The notes under the pieces are model-generated. The model saw nothing but the letters and a program-made list of their open reading frames with translations, had not been told where the DNA came from and did not search any database. A stretch of 64,000 nt of DNA from Nitrosopumilaceae archaeon. GTDB taxonomy: Archaea > Thermoproteota > Nitrososphaeria > Nitrososphaerales > Nitrosopumilaceae. Where the stretch lies: assembly GCA_028279545.1 (NCBI GenBank), contig JANQNN010000044.1, positions 1 through 64,000 of the forward strand. Reading direction: 5' to 3'. This document shows, in pieces, positions 9,766-18,301 of the stretch. The position numbers and the translations under genes were made by a program. The stretch's first letter is position 1, and every line of letters begins with the position of its first letter.

Positions 9766-10017
9766 ATGAAGTACAAAAAAAGAGAAGTCGATGATCCTTA
9801 CTTGAATGACCTTAAAATGGAATTCAACCATTTCTCATCAGATTTAAGGAAACTAAAACAGATGCTTCTAAAATCGACCTCAGCTGAGGAGCAATCGCAA
9901 ATCATAAAAAAAATGGATACTCTTTCCACAAAAATGGAAAATAATCAAAAACAAGCAACCAAAGTAACAAAATCAAGATTAGAAAATAAGAAAAAATTGA
10001 ATAAAAAACGAACCTAA
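9766..10017 (+). CDS. Small basic coiled-coil protein, unknown
   Basis: An 83-residue Lys-rich, helix-forming protein. Residues 18-75 show regular hydrophobic spacing typical of a coiled coil. No catalytic motif or membrane segment. The ATG at 9766 avoids overlap with the divergent FMN protein; an upstream ATG at 9751 is also in frame. Function unknown. Confidence 0.6.
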   Translation: MKYKKREVDDPYLNDLKMEFNHFSSDLRKLKQMLLKSTSAEEQSQIIKKMDTLSTKMENNQKQATKVTKSRLENKKKLNKKRT

Positions 10018-10103
10018 TTTTTCTTTTGATTTGATTTTGATAATTTTTTAAGATTCAAAACTTTGCAGTTTGAGTCGGTGCAATCTTTCATTTCTTCGGC
10101 CAT
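10014..10103 (-). CDS. Possible 29-residue peptide
   Basis: A short ORF opposite the intergenic region, with Cys in KDCTDSNCKV and a Lys/Ser-rich tail. It overlaps the end of the preceding gene by 4 nt. A pyrimidine-rich stretch with a sequence near-identical to one upstream of purD and ileS lies 24-40 nt before its ATG. Support is weak: one small ORF without homology evidence. Confidence 0.25.
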   Translation of the reverse strand: MAEEMKDCTDSNCKVLNLKKLSKSNQKKN

Positions 10104-10219
10104 GACAACTTTTTGTAAAAAAGATGAAAAAACACAAACGTTCTAAAATTTGACTTGAATCTTTACAATTTTGAGTTAAAAATAATTTCTAAAATATGGG
10201 ATAAAATGCAAAAAAAGCA

Positions 10220-10639
10220 TTGGATGATAAAAATATAGAAAAAGAAGAAGCCACAAGAAAGGTTCTCGAAATTTTAGAAGAGTGGGGAGGAGATTCCAAA
10301 TTTATCTGGTTTAGAGAGTTGCATAGGATTACTGATATCGATAAGGGGATGTTACGAAATATTTTAAATGATTTAAAAAAATCAAGAGATTTAGCTTTTG
10401 CACAAAAAGATACACAAAGAATCTTTTTTTGTTTAAAAAAACACTATAAAAGATGTCAAGACTTTGAGAAAAGATTCAAGAAAAACTCTAGTCGAAAAGC
10501 TGGAGTATCTCAAACAAATGCAAAAAATAGAACCAAAAAGCGATTAGAAAAACAAAAAATTAAGCGTCAAGTAAAAGCATATACTAAATCAAAAAGTAGG
10601 GCAAAGCTCAAAAACAGAACAAGGCCCCATAAATCCTAA
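10220..10639 (+). CDS. Predicted small DNA- or RNA-binding protein (winged-helix-like N-terminus, basic tail)
   Basis: A 139-residue protein with a TTG start (no in-frame ATG nearby). Residues 8-70 have the helix pattern of a winged helix: EATRKVLEILEEWGG, then FRELHRITDIDKGMLRNILNDLKK, then a short hairpin. Residues 80-139 are strongly basic (Lys/Arg repeats), suggesting nucleic-acid binding. No enzyme motif. The family is not recognised; the DNA-binding role is inferred from composition and helix pattern. Confidence 0.55.
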   Translation: MDDKNIEKEEATRKVLEILEEWGGDSKFIWFRELHRITDIDKGMLRNILNDLKKSRDLAFAQKDTQRIFFCLKKHYKRCQDFEKRFKKNSSRKAGVSQTNAKNRTKKRLEKQKIKRQVKAYTKSKSRAKLKNRTRPHKS

Positions 10640-10642
10640 AAG

Positions 10643-10873
10643 TTAGAATTTTTCTTCTGCGTGTCTTTTGATAAGGTTGGATTCGGCTCTTTTAATTTTG
10701 GAAAATTCTGCAACATCTTGAGTCATATCAATTAAGTTATGAAGTTCCATGTTTGGAACAAGCTCATCTTCTTTTTCTTCTTCTAAATTCATCTCCAACT
10801 GGGCCAAAACATCTACATTTTCTTCTAAAATTTTAAAACATTCATCAAGGGTTTTAGAAAAATCCTCATCCAT
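10643..10873 (-). CDS. Small acidic protein, unknown
   Basis: A 76-residue acidic, all-helical protein (EEEKEDEL stretch in the middle). It starts at the ATG at 10873, with a TATA-like box (ATAATCTTATA on this strand, about 10909-10920) upstream at a spacing compatible with a short leader. It converges on the preceding gene. Not recognised. Confidence 0.5.
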   Translation of the reverse strand: MDEDFSKTLDECFKILEENVDVLAQLEMNLEEEKEDELVPNMELHNLIDMTQDVAEFSKIKRAESNLIKRHAEEKF

Positions 10874-10931
10874 AATTAACTAAAGGAGGAAGTAAGGTAA
10901 ATGATTTTCTATAAGATTATTTAAAAAATGC

Positions 10932-12032
10932 TTATTGTTTTGCTCTTTCTCTTAGATGAGGCATTACATGAGATGCAAATTTGTCAATAGAGCCAAAGTA
11001 ATTTTTGCCCCAGAATCTAATTACAAAGTGGTTAACACCTGCGTCCATAAACCTCTCAAATGTTGGAATGATATCGTCAGGAGTTCCAACTGCAGTTGAT
11101 GAACGTGCAACCTTGTCAGGAATCTTTGTTGCAGCTTCTCTCATTTTTACAATCCAAGTTTGGTCTGACATCGAATATTCTGTAAAGTATTTTACAAAAT
11201 CAAATCCTTCAATTTCTTTTAAGCTATGAACTCGGAGCACTTCGGGTTTGAACAGACTTACTTTGACTGCTTCTTTCATTTTTGCCCAAGATGCTTCTGC
11301 ATCTTCAGAAAAGTATACATCAATATCAAGTGCCATCTGGAAGTTGTCTTTTTCCTCCTGAGTTCGGTTATGTTTATCCATTGAAGCTTCAATTTGCTTT
11401 CTGTGGTCTTCAAATAATTCTGGAGTATAACCAATTGGTAACCATCCATCACCTAATTTTCCTGTAAGTTCTAGTGTGCGCTTTCCACCTGCTGCCATGT
11501 AAGTTGGTGGGTGTGGTTTTCTAATTGGTGGTGCCTGCAAACAAGCACCTTCTAATTTGTAATACTTTCCTTCATAGTCAACAGTGTTGTCTGGAGTTGA
11601 TTTGTACAAAGTTCTGATTACTTCAATTTGTTCAGACCATTTTGAAACGGGTTTTTCAAATGGAATACAAAATTCTTTAAGGTTCTGGGCTTCACCAGCT
11701 CCTATTCCTAAAATTGCTCGTCCTTTAGATACTCTATCTAAGGTAATTGCAGCTAGTGCAATGTTAGATGGATGACGTCTAATTGCATCAGTAACACAGG
11801 TTCCTAATTCAACGTTATTTGTGACTGCAGCAATTGCAGAGAGCATTACCCATGGATCAAGTACAATTGCATTTGTCCATTGAGGGACGTTTGTGTGGTC
11901 CATATAGAAAATAGAGTCATATCCTGTTTTATCGGCAAGCATGCAAGCAGTTAGAATTTGGTCTTCGGTATATCCTGCTCTTGCTACATTTAGTCCATTT
12001 TGAATGCCGAATTTGAGTTTATTTTCTGTCAC
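10932..12032 (-). CDS. LLM-class F420/flavin-dependent oxidoreductase (Mer-like)
   Basis: A luciferase-like TIM-barrel oxidoreductase of the F420-dependent methylene-tetrahydromethanopterin reductase family. Seen: N-terminal strand KFGIQNGL, the YMDHTN motif, the LGTCVTDAIRRHPSNIALAAITLD region, LGIGAGEA and PTYMAAGGKRTLELTGKLGDGW. The 366-residue length fits. Thaumarchaea encode several such proteins and make F420; the natural substrate is not certain, and a folate/pterin or a small organic substrate are both possible. The neighbour at 12127-13071 runs in the same direction but has a 94-nt gap, so a separate promoter is likely. Confidence 0.82.
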   Translation of the reverse strand: MTENKLKFGIQNGLNVARAGYTEDQILTACMLADKTGYDSIFYMDHTNVPQWTNAIVLDPWVMLSAIAAVTNNVELGTCVTDAIRRHPSNIALAAITLDRVSKGRAILGIGAGEAQNLKEFCIPFEKPVSKWSEQIEVIRTLYKSTPDNTVDYEGKYYKLEGACLQAPPIRKPHPPTYMAAGGKRTLELTGKLGDGWLPIGYTPELFEDHRKQIEASMDKHNRTQEEKDNFQMALDIDVYFSEDAEASWAKMKEAVKVSLFKPEVLRVHSLKEIEGFDFVKYFTEYSMSDQTWIVKMREAATKIPDKVARSSTAVGTPDDIIPTFERFMDAGVNHFVIRFWGKNYFGSIDKFASHVMPHLRERAKQ

Positions 12033-12126
12033 GTAATATTAGGTCAGAGAGTTAGGATAAATAAGTATGATGGCGGTTCTAGATTTTTTCAATAAAATAG
12101 AAAAAATGTAAAAAAAATTGAATTTT

Positions 12127-13071
12127 TTACAGATTACCTGATTTGATGTCTTCGAGACATTTAATGACGTCTTCTTTGGATATTGGGATTGGATTTGGGT
12201 CCAAATGTCCTTTATCAGTCATTACTACATCTGCAGCTTCTGAAACGTCTGCTTTTAGGTCCAATTTATCAAAACCTAACTTTTCCATTGCTTCTTTGAA
12301 TCTATCATAGAAGATGGATTTGTTGTGTTTGTGGGCCACTGTAGTACATGAGGATAGAGAATATCCGTGAGGTACTCCTTCATTTGAAAATACATATGAT
12401 AATGCATGACCGAGTGTTGTTGAGCAGTTACCAAAGCCCATTCCAGATAACATAGAACCATATGGATAGTTTTCTGGTTTGTCATTCATTATTGCATCAT
12501 ATAGAATATCAAATGCTTGCTTACACAGAGTTCTTGTAAGGTCATTTCCTAACTTGCTGTCATAACCTTCAGTAGCTTGAGCACATGCATCACAAACTGA
12601 ATTTTTTATGATTTGCTCAGGTGTTCCGTTCATGAAATATGAATCAACTACTGCCATATCAGCAAGAAACCTATCTTCTCGAAGAAGTTTCTTTTTTCCG
12701 TCAAATTTTAAAACGCAGTATGTTGTCATCTCAGCTCCTGTTCCAAATGTGGTTGGAATTAGAATTTTATCTACACCAAATTCTTCGGCTGAATATTTTA
12801 CAACATCCATAGAACTTCCTCCACCTAAACCAATTAGGGCAGAAGGATTCTTGGGTTTAAACTCTGAAACCAAAGTTTTGACATCATCAATTGAGGGTTC
12901 TGGTTGAACTTTGTCATACAACATATAGTCCTGAATTCCCATCTTGTCAAGCCATTTTTCAGATAGTTCTGGTGGAACAGTTGTTACCACAAGTGCATTT
13001 TTTGGGTATTCTGTCTCACCTAGTGCGTTTTCTCCAAATTTGATTACTTTTGGAATACGTACTGTGTACAT
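12127..13071 (-). CDS. Iron-containing alcohol dehydrogenase, probable (malonic/succinic) semialdehyde reductase
   Basis: NAD(P)-dependent group III alcohol dehydrogenase fold. Seen: ALIGLGGGSSMDVVKY (dinucleotide binding), IPTTFGTGAEMT, and metal-ligand regions around CDACAQATEGYDS, GHALSYVF and VPHGYSLS. At 314 residues it is shorter than the common 380-residue members, with a short C-terminal domain. Established knowledge: in Nitrosopumilus a protein of this family reduces malonic (and succinic) semialdehyde in the 3-hydroxypropionate/4-hydroxybutyrate carbon-fixation cycle. I infer that role here from organism type; sequence alone does not prove the substrate. Confidence 0.8.
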   Translation of the reverse strand: MYTVRIPKVIKFGENALGETEYPKNALVVTTVPPELSEKWLDKMGIQDYMLYDKVQPEPSIDDVKTLVSEFKPKNPSALIGLGGGSSMDVVKYSAEEFGVDKILIPTTFGTGAEMTTYCVLKFDGKKKLLREDRFLADMAVVDSYFMNGTPEQIIKNSVCDACAQATEGYDSKLGNDLTRTLCKQAFDILYDAIMNDKPENYPYGSMLSGMGFGNCSTTLGHALSYVFSNEGVPHGYSLSSCTTVAHKHNKSIFYDRFKEAMEKLGFDKLDLKADVSEAADVVMTDKGHLDPNPIPISKEDVIKCLEDIKSGNL

Positions 13072-13151
13072 GACTCAGAAATTCCTTGATTATTATTATA
13101 TGTTACAAAAAGGATGAGAGATATTAATTCCAATTTATCTAATTTCTAGAT

Positions 13152-13244
13152 ATGGATGAAGGCCAAATTCTTGTTCCACTGCTGATAGCTGCTGCGGTAG
13201 GGATTTTTATAGGAACTAGAATATGGATAATGTTTAAAAAATAA
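13152..13244 (+). CDS. Single-pass 30-residue membrane peptide
   Basis: Short ORF with an acidic N-terminus (MDEGQ), one hydrophobic helix (ILVPLLIAAAVGIFIGTRI) and a basic tail (KK). The TATA-like TTTATCTAA about 20 nt upstream would allow leaderless translation. Topology by the positive-inside rule is N-out, C-in. Possibly a small subunit of a membrane complex; no family recognised. Confidence 0.5.
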   Translation: MDEGQILVPLLIAAAVGIFIGTRIWIMFKK

Positions 13245-13313
13245 ATTTTAATTTTAAAGCCCCAAAACCTTATGAAATTAATTATATCTTAGAGTTTCAA
13301 ACCAATTTGTAAA

Positions 13314-14588
13314 TTGATTCAAAATATCAATGAACTTGCAACATCACAAAAGAAAAAAAATACTTTAGAAATTCTAGAGGCCGGTTTAGAAGCTTCAAGA
13401 CCAGAAAATATTTTACCTAAATTTGTCTCAAAAAACAAAATAACAATAGGTAAAGAGAGTCAAGATATCAAAAAATTTTCAAGTATTTACACTGTGGCAT
13501 TTGGAAAAGCAGCAGACTCGATGACAAGATCAATTAACTCCATTATTTCTATAAAGAGTGGAATAGTAGTAATTCCAAAGGGTTCAAAATCAACAATTCT
13601 TGGAAAAAAATTTCAAATTTTTAATGCAGGTCACCCAAAGCCAAACAAAAAAAGTGTAAAGGCAGCAAAAGAAGTAATAAAATTCCTCAAAAATAGAAGA
13701 GAAAATGAACTTGTAATTTTTCTTGTATCAGGTGGAGCTTCTGCATTAATGGCTTTACCTGAAAAAATAACTTTGGATGACAAAATCTACGTAACTGACC
13801 TTTTATTGAATTCAGGTGCCACCATTCAAGAAATTAATTGTATTAGAAAACACTTGTCAAAAATTAAGGGAGGAAAGCTAGTTGAATTTCTAAAATGTAA
13901 GGCCATTTCTCTTGTAATGTCAGATGTAGAAGGAGATGACTTATCATCTATTGCCTCTGGCACCACATATAGAGACAATACCACCTATTCTGATGCACTA
14001 GATATTGTTAAAAAATACAAATTAAAAAACAAAATTCCAATTGAGGTTCTAAAGGTCTTAAAAGATGGGGAAAACAAAATAATTCCAGAGACTCCAAAAA
14101 AAGAAAAAATAAAAAATTTCCTTGTTGCAAATAATTACAATTGCATTTTAGCTATGGAGAAAAAAGCAAAAGAGCTAGGATACAAAGTAAAAAAATTCCA
14201 AGTATTTGGAAATATCAAAGATGCAGTCAGATTAATTGTAAAAAATATTCCAGAAAAACAAAAAAGCTGTTTAATTTTTGGTGGGGAAACAACAGTTGAA
14301 GTTTTAGGAAAAGGAATTGGAGGTAGAAATCAAGAGATTGTTTTGCGGATTTTAAAAAATACTCAAAATGAAAAAAACCTATGTATTGCATCCATGGGAA
14401 CAGATGGAATTGATGGAAATAGTCTTTTTGCAGGAGCCATAACTGAAAATATTAAAATCGAGTCTACCATCCTAAAGGAATTTTTAAAGAATAGTGATTC
14501 TGCAAGATTTTTTCAAAAACAAAACTGCAACATAATTACAGGCTATACTCATTCAAATCTTATGGATATTGGTCTTGTGTTAAAATAA
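13314..14588 (+). CDS. Glycerate 2-kinase (MOFRL/GckA family)
   Basis: Phosphorylates glycerate to 2-phosphoglycerate. The N-terminal DUF4147 domain is visible (AFGKAADSMT, NAGHPKPNKKSV, FLVSGGASALMALP, INCIRKHLSKIKGG, SDVEGDD). The C-terminal MOFRL domain is also present (LIFGGETTVEV, GGRNQEIVL, SMGTDGIDG, AGAI). The 424 residues are normal. The start is a TTG at 13314; ATG codons nearby are out of frame. Archaeal members make 2-phosphoglycerate in non-phosphorylative sugar pathways and in glycerate salvage. It stands alone and ends directly against a convergent 36-codon ORF. Confidence 0.88.
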   Translation: MIQNINELATSQKKKNTLEILEAGLEASRPENILPKFVSKNKITIGKESQDIKKFSSIYTVAFGKAADSMTRSINSIISIKSGIVVIPKGSKSTILGKKFQIFNAGHPKPNKKSVKAAKEVIKFLKNRRENELVIFLVSGGASALMALPEKITLDDKIYVTDLLLNSGATIQEINCIRKHLSKIKGGKLVEFLKCKAISLVMSDVEGDDLSSIASGTTYRDNTTYSDALDIVKKYKLKNKIPIEVLKVLKDGENKIIPETPKKEKIKNFLVANNYNCILAMEKKAKELGYKVKKFQVFGNIKDAVRLIVKNIPEKQKSCLIFGGETTVEVLGKGIGGRNQEIVLRILKNTQNEKNLCIASMGTDGIDGNSLFAGAITENIKIESTILKEFLKNSDSARFFQKQNCNIITGYTHSNLMDIGLVLK

Positions 14589-14699
14589 TTATTGTGAAAT
14601 AACTTCAATTGGTTTTTCTGTTTTTTCTTTTTCTTTTCTCATTTTTGCAATTACTGCAGCTAATTGAGCTTCTTGAATTTCATCAAGGGTTTCACACAT
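14589..14699 (-). CDS. Small helical protein, 36 residues, unknown
   Basis: A short ORF with a coherent amphipathic, Lys/Glu-rich sequence beginning MCETLDEIQEAQ. The stop codon abuts the glycerate kinase stop with no gap, a layout common for real compact genes here. The TATA-like region upstream is AT-rich. No recognised domain. Confidence 0.45.
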   Translation of the reverse strand: MCETLDEIQEAQLAAVIAKMRKEKEKTEKPIEVISQ

Positions 14700-14827
14700 G
14701 AATACTATGAGATAATTTCTGCTAATTAAACTATAACTAAAATCAAAAAAAATCTATTTATTTTGAAAAATTGGAAATTTCCATGATCCTTTAATACAAT
14801 AATGCCGTATATAGGGCAGAAAATCCA

Positions 14828-15064
14828 ATGCTAGAAAAAAAATTCAATCCTGACTTGTTATACAACGGAATAGTTCATTTCTATATGGATAAAAAAGGAT
14901 ATTCTAAAGATAAGGCAAACCAAATTGCCCAGGCAGTTGTAAAAAGAGAAGCCCAGAGGAGAATTTGTAAAAACGATGATTGTAAGCATTTTTCACATGA
15001 TCATATCAGAAACGCTGAAACCTGCCTTGTTGAGGATTGTAACTGCGATAAATTTTGTCGCTAG
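14828..15064 (+). CDS. Small Cys/His-rich probable zinc-binding protein
   Basis: A 78-residue protein. The first half is helical (KKGYSKDKANQIAQAVVKRE). The second half has two metal-ligand clusters: CKNDDCKHFSHDH and CLVEDCNCDKFC (six cysteines plus several histidines). Likely binds zinc. It overlaps the convergent nuclease gene by 4 nt. The family is not named, but the pattern resembles small thaumarchaeal metal-binding proteins. Confidence 0.65.
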   Translation: MLEKKFNPDLLYNGIVHFYMDKKGYSKDKANQIAQAVVKREAQRRICKNDDCKHFSHDHIRNAETCLVEDCNCDKFCR

Positions 15065-16044
15065 ATGAAGTCATCTAGTGAATTTTCACGTAAAACTTGA
15101 GCCTGAATTCCCATTTTTCTTAGATGTGTGGCAAATTCTTCAACAAATCCATGAACAGTATAGACCTGTTCAGCCCCTGACTGGATTACTAAATCAACGA
15201 GCTCATTAAAATCGCAATGATCACTCATTGCAAATGAATAGTCTGTCCTTCTTCCAAATGAGAATTTGTTTGATTGAGCCCATCCACTAAATCCAATGGT
15301 TACAGCCCCATACTTTGATTTCATCTCTTGGACAAACTTGTTTCTTTCAGACATCATGGGAGCCACCATTATCCAAGGTTTTTTTTCTAGTAATCCTTGT
15401 TTTTTTGCCTCTGAAAGACCCATACCCTCAACAAGAGGAACTCCAAGTTCCTGATGTAGTTCATTCATTTGCTTTACAGAATCATGAAAATAAAGTGGAC
15501 TCCAATGACCAAATAGTTGAGTGATGGTTTGAGCTTTTCCTAGTTGATATCCCATTAAAATGACAGGTATTCCTTTTGAATAAAGCTCAGAGATTAATTC
15601 ATTTACTTGTTTTACTATTTCCTCTAATTTTGGAAATACAAATTCTGGGAGTCCAAAGGTGCATTCTGTGATTAATGTTTTGCATTTTGGAATTTTTTCA
15701 CAAGAAAGAAAGCCACGATTTCTTGTACAAATATCACCAGTGTAAAAAACGTCATTAAAAATAAGCCCCTTTGATCCCAAGATGTGTCCATTATCCATTA
15801 GTGAAAAATTATCAATTTCTTCTACATGATTTTGCATCTTAAAACCTCTAAGGTTTGCAATATGGTTAGTCTCAATAGATGCTAGTATTGTGCCTCCATT
15901 TTTTGAAGGCAGATGATCCATATGAGCATGAGATACAAAATTGACTCCAGTCTGATCTGGAATTTTGGGATCCAAGAAAATCTTGTTATCATCTATCTCA
16001 CATAATATTCCATTTTTAGTCATTCTAATTTTTTGAGACAACAT
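15061..16044 (-). CDS. Metallo-beta-lactamase/beta-CASP exonuclease
   Basis: A zinc-dependent nuclease of the mRNA 3'-end-processing-factor / DNA-ligase-associated exonuclease group. Seen: the metal motif SHAHMDHLPSK, a second metal region FYTGDI, the beta-CASP motif GYQLGKAQTI and the C-terminal RMMBL-type motif SDHCDFNELVDLV followed by VYTVHGF. The 327 residues match the short ligase-associated exonuclease type. Whether it acts on DNA or RNA is open. No ligase gene is adjacent here. Confidence 0.8.
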   Translation of the reverse strand: MLSQKIRMTKNGILCEIDDNKIFLDPKIPDQTGVNFVSHAHMDHLPSKNGGTILASIETNHIANLRGFKMQNHVEEIDNFSLMDNGHILGSKGLIFNDVFYTGDICTRNRGFLSCEKIPKCKTLITECTFGLPEFVFPKLEEIVKQVNELISELYSKGIPVILMGYQLGKAQTITQLFGHWSPLYFHDSVKQMNELHQELGVPLVEGMGLSEAKKQGLLEKKPWIMVAPMMSERNKFVQEMKSKYGAVTIGFSGWAQSNKFSFGRRTDYSFAMSDHCDFNELVDLVIQSGAEQVYTVHGFVEEFATHLRKMGIQAQVLRENSLDDFI

Positions 16045-16117
16045 TGATGAAAATAGATAGATTTGATATAAACTAAAAGTTCTTTTGATGTAAACCTATC
16101 ATCAATTTTTTTTAAAT

Positions 16118-16399
16118 TTAAAGTTCTAAACCAAAGGATTCTGCGATATGAGAAAATTGCTTATACGTCTCCAAATATTGTCGTCCCTTTTGGGTAATTA
16201 CAAATGTGTGTTTTCCATCAAACTCAATCTTGTTTATCAAACCAGCTCCTGTCAAGTTTGTCATAAATTTGGATAATCGAGAATGGTGTAAATTGGCTTT
16301 TGTCAATAGTGTGGTGGGCTTTATTCCATTCATTCCGGATTGCTCAGTGGCAGTCAAAAGATCACCAACAATCTGCATGCTTGTTCTGTAAGGGGCCAT
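16118..16399 (-). CDS. Archaeal winged-helix transcription regulator
   Basis: A 93-residue single winged-helix domain: helices in RTSMQIVGDLLTATEQSG and IKPTTLLTKANLHHSRLSKFMTNLTGAGLI, then the wing IEFDGKHTFVITQKGRQYLETY. Similar single-domain regulators (HTH_45 type) abound in thaumarchaea. Its start at 16399 faces the promoter of the phasin-like gene at 16501, so it may control that gene or itself; the target is inference. Confidence 0.75.
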   Translation of the reverse strand: MAPYRTSMQIVGDLLTATEQSGMNGIKPTTLLTKANLHHSRLSKFMTNLTGAGLINKIEFDGKHTFVITQKGRQYLETYKQFSHIAESFGLEL

Positions 16400-16471
16400 A
16401 ACCCATGAATTGGGAGTTATTTTATTAATTTTTGGTTTTTACAACCTGTGATTACCAATCACTACCAATAG

Positions 16472-16479
16472 TATATATA
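16472..16479 (+). promoter_or_regulatory. Strong TATA box of the phasin-like gene
   Basis: TATATATA, the clearest TATA box in the window, centred about 25 nt before the ATG at 16501. It implies leaderless transcription and argues against translation from an upstream in-frame ATG at 16432. Confidence 0.7.
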
Positions 16480-16500
16480 CTAGTATCCCACAGAAGGGCC

Positions 16501-16914
16501 ATGAGTACAGAAACTCAATCAAGCGATGTATATTCAGTCTACAAGCAAAATGTTCAGAAATACTTTGAAAATATCTCAAAGGTAACTCCACAGTATTTCC
16601 AATCAATTACACATTTGCAAGAAGAATGCTTGAAGGCTTGTGAAAAATCAATTAATGCTTCAGTTTCAATGAACCAAGAAATTGCAAAAAAATCTGGCCT
16701 CACAACTGAGATTCCAAGTTCTGCAAAATCTGCCTTTGTTGATGCAAACAAGCAATTTGTCCAAGCAAGCACTGTAAACAATCAAATTGTAAAGACCACA
16801 ATTGATGCTGCAGTTCAAAACATCAAGACATTTAACGACAACGTTAATGCATTTGCTGATTTAAATAAAAACATAATCCAGTCATGGATTGCCCCATTCA
16901 CACAAAAAAACTAG
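16501..16914 (+). CDS. Phasin-like helical protein
   Basis: A 137-residue, almost entirely helical, amphipathic protein (VYSVYKQNVQKYFENISK, then repeated AxxNxQxV segments, ending NIIQSWIAPF). The pattern resembles phasins, which coat polyhydroxyalkanoate granules, and similar helical proteins. No polyester synthase gene is in the window, so granule binding is only suggested. The strong TATA box implies high expression. Start chosen from TATA spacing. Confidence 0.55.
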   Translation: MSTETQSSDVYSVYKQNVQKYFENISKVTPQYFQSITHLQEECLKACEKSINASVSMNQEIAKKSGLTTEIPSSAKSAFVDANKQFVQASTVNNQIVKTTIDAAVQNIKTFNDNVNAFADLNKNIIQSWIAPFTQKN

Positions 16915-16981
16915 TGTGATGGAATCTTTTCTTTTTTTAAAACAACAGAATTTTATTCTAGTTAAATCCTAAACCAATTAG

Positions 16982-17599
16982 TTGCTTAATTTAGGAATTT
17001 TAATTTCTGGTAGGGGAAGCAACATGGAAGCTATACTAAAAACAATCAAAAGAAAAAAAATTCCAATAAATGCTGCAATTGTAATTTCAAATAATCCTGA
17101 TGCAAGAGGTCTTGGTGTTGCTAGAAAATTTGGGGTAAATACAGCTGTAATTGATAGTAAAAATTTCAAAGGATCAAGAAAAGAGTTTGATGAGAAAATT
17201 ATTTCAATTTTGAAAAAAAATAAAGTTACTCCAAAAAATGGTCTAGTATGTCTTGCCGGATTTATGAGAATCCTAAGTCCTGAGTTTGTAAAAAAATACA
17301 AAAATAAAATTGTCAATATTCATCCAGCTTTACTTCCAGCATTTCCTGGTCTTGATGCACAAAAACAAGCAATAGAATATGGAGCAAAATATTCAGGATG
17401 TACTGTACATTTTGTAGATTCAGGTGTAGACACTGGACCAATAATTTTACAAAAAACAGTTAAGATTTTAGATGATGATACAGAAGAAACTCTTGCAAAA
17501 CGTATTCTTGTAAAAGAACATCAAGCTTACTCTGAAGCAGTACAATTGTTTGCAGAAAATAAAATTAAAATGATTGGAAGAAATGTTAAAATTTCCTAA
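16982..17599 (+). CDS. purN: Phosphoribosylglycinamide formyltransferase
   Basis: Transfers a formyl group from 10-formyltetrahydrofolate to GAR in step 3 of purine synthesis. Seen: LISGRGSNM (phosphate binding), CLAGFMRILS, the catalytic Asn/His motif NIHPALLPAFPG and SGVDTGPII with the catalytic aspartate. The 205 residues are normal. The start is a TTG at 16982. It lies near folD, the cyclo-ligase and purD, forming a folate/purine neighbourhood. Overlaps the convergent cupin gene by 4 nt. Confidence 0.93.
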   Translation: MLNLGILISGRGSNMEAILKTIKRKKIPINAAIVISNNPDARGLGVARKFGVNTAVIDSKNFKGSRKEFDEKIISILKKNKVTPKNGLVCLAGFMRILSPEFVKKYKNKIVNIHPALLPAFPGLDAQKQAIEYGAKYSGCTVHFVDSGVDTGPIILQKTVKILDDDTEETLAKRILVKEHQAYSEAVQLFAENKIKMIGRNVKIS

Positions 17600-17916
17600 G
17601 AGTCAGGTCCGCCAAAAAAATACAAAACAACTAGTTCTCTTTTATTTCCATGAAAAAAATGCTCTACTTTTTTTTCTACATAATACATTTTGTTTTTCTC
17701 AATTAAGTAATCTTTGTTTTTTATTCGCAAAAAACCATCACCCTTTAGGATAAAGTAAACCTCATCACTATCATGTGGCTCTTGGGTATCTTCTTCTCCA
17801 GGCTGTAAAACTAGGACGCCTGCTGCAAGATTTTTTGTGTTTAAAAATGTATGAAAATAAGAGCTACTTTTTTGTATTTTTTCAATATAATTTGAAATGT
17901 CGAAATCTAATTTCAT
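17596..17916 (-). CDS. Small cupin-domain protein
   Basis: A single beta-barrel cupin of 106 residues. Motif 1 is around PGEEDTQEPHDSDEVYFILKG, and motif 2 is around VEKKVEHFFHGN with the second metal histidine. Metal ligands are probably one Glu and two or three His. Substrate unknown. Its ATG overlaps the stop of the upstream ABM gene (TAATG), so the two are likely one transcript. Confidence 0.7.
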   Translation of the reverse strand: MKLDFDISNYIEKIQKSSSYFHTFLNTKNLAAGVLVLQPGEEDTQEPHDSDEVYFILKGDGFLRIKNKDYLIEKNKMYYVEKKVEHFFHGNKRELVVLYFFGGPDS

Positions 17917-18200
17917 TAGGAGACTACAACATTGTAAAACTTGGGCGAGGGAGGAGTATCCATAAACGATGATGCCTTTGAGTGTAGTTGTTCGTGCTCT
18001 GGGCTTTGATGCATTTTGCCAAATTTTTCTAGGCTCTCAAATTCTACCAAAACTCTATGCTGGCCATCTTTTGTCTCCAACAGCCTCCTTGATACAAACC
18101 CATCAAACTTTGATACGACTTGGTTTGCCTCAGAGAACCACTTTTTAAAATCCTCAACTAATTCAGGTTTAATTTTGATATCAGATACTACCACAAACAT
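17916..18200 (-). CDS. Antibiotic-biosynthesis-monooxygenase (ABM) fold protein
   Basis: A 94-residue ferredoxin-like alpha-beta barrel: MFVVVSDIKIKPELVEDFKKWF, FDGFVSRRLLETKDGQHRVLVEFES and HQSPEHEQLH are typical. Members include quinol monooxygenases and heme-degrading enzymes; the substrate is unknown here. Start at the ATG at 18200, five residues inside the longest frame, because the family begins at this strand. Translationally coupled to the cupin. Confidence 0.7.
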   Translation of the reverse strand: MFVVVSDIKIKPELVEDFKKWFSEANQVVSKFDGFVSRRLLETKDGQHRVLVEFESLEKFGKMHQSPEHEQLHSKASSFMDTPPSPKFYNVVVS

Positions 18201-18301
18201 TAAGAAATTTTCCAAATCCTCACATAATTTCTTTTCTTAAATTACCAATCAAGAATATCAAATTTCCAAGTATTAAATATCAAAACCTCAAAAATACCTC
18301 A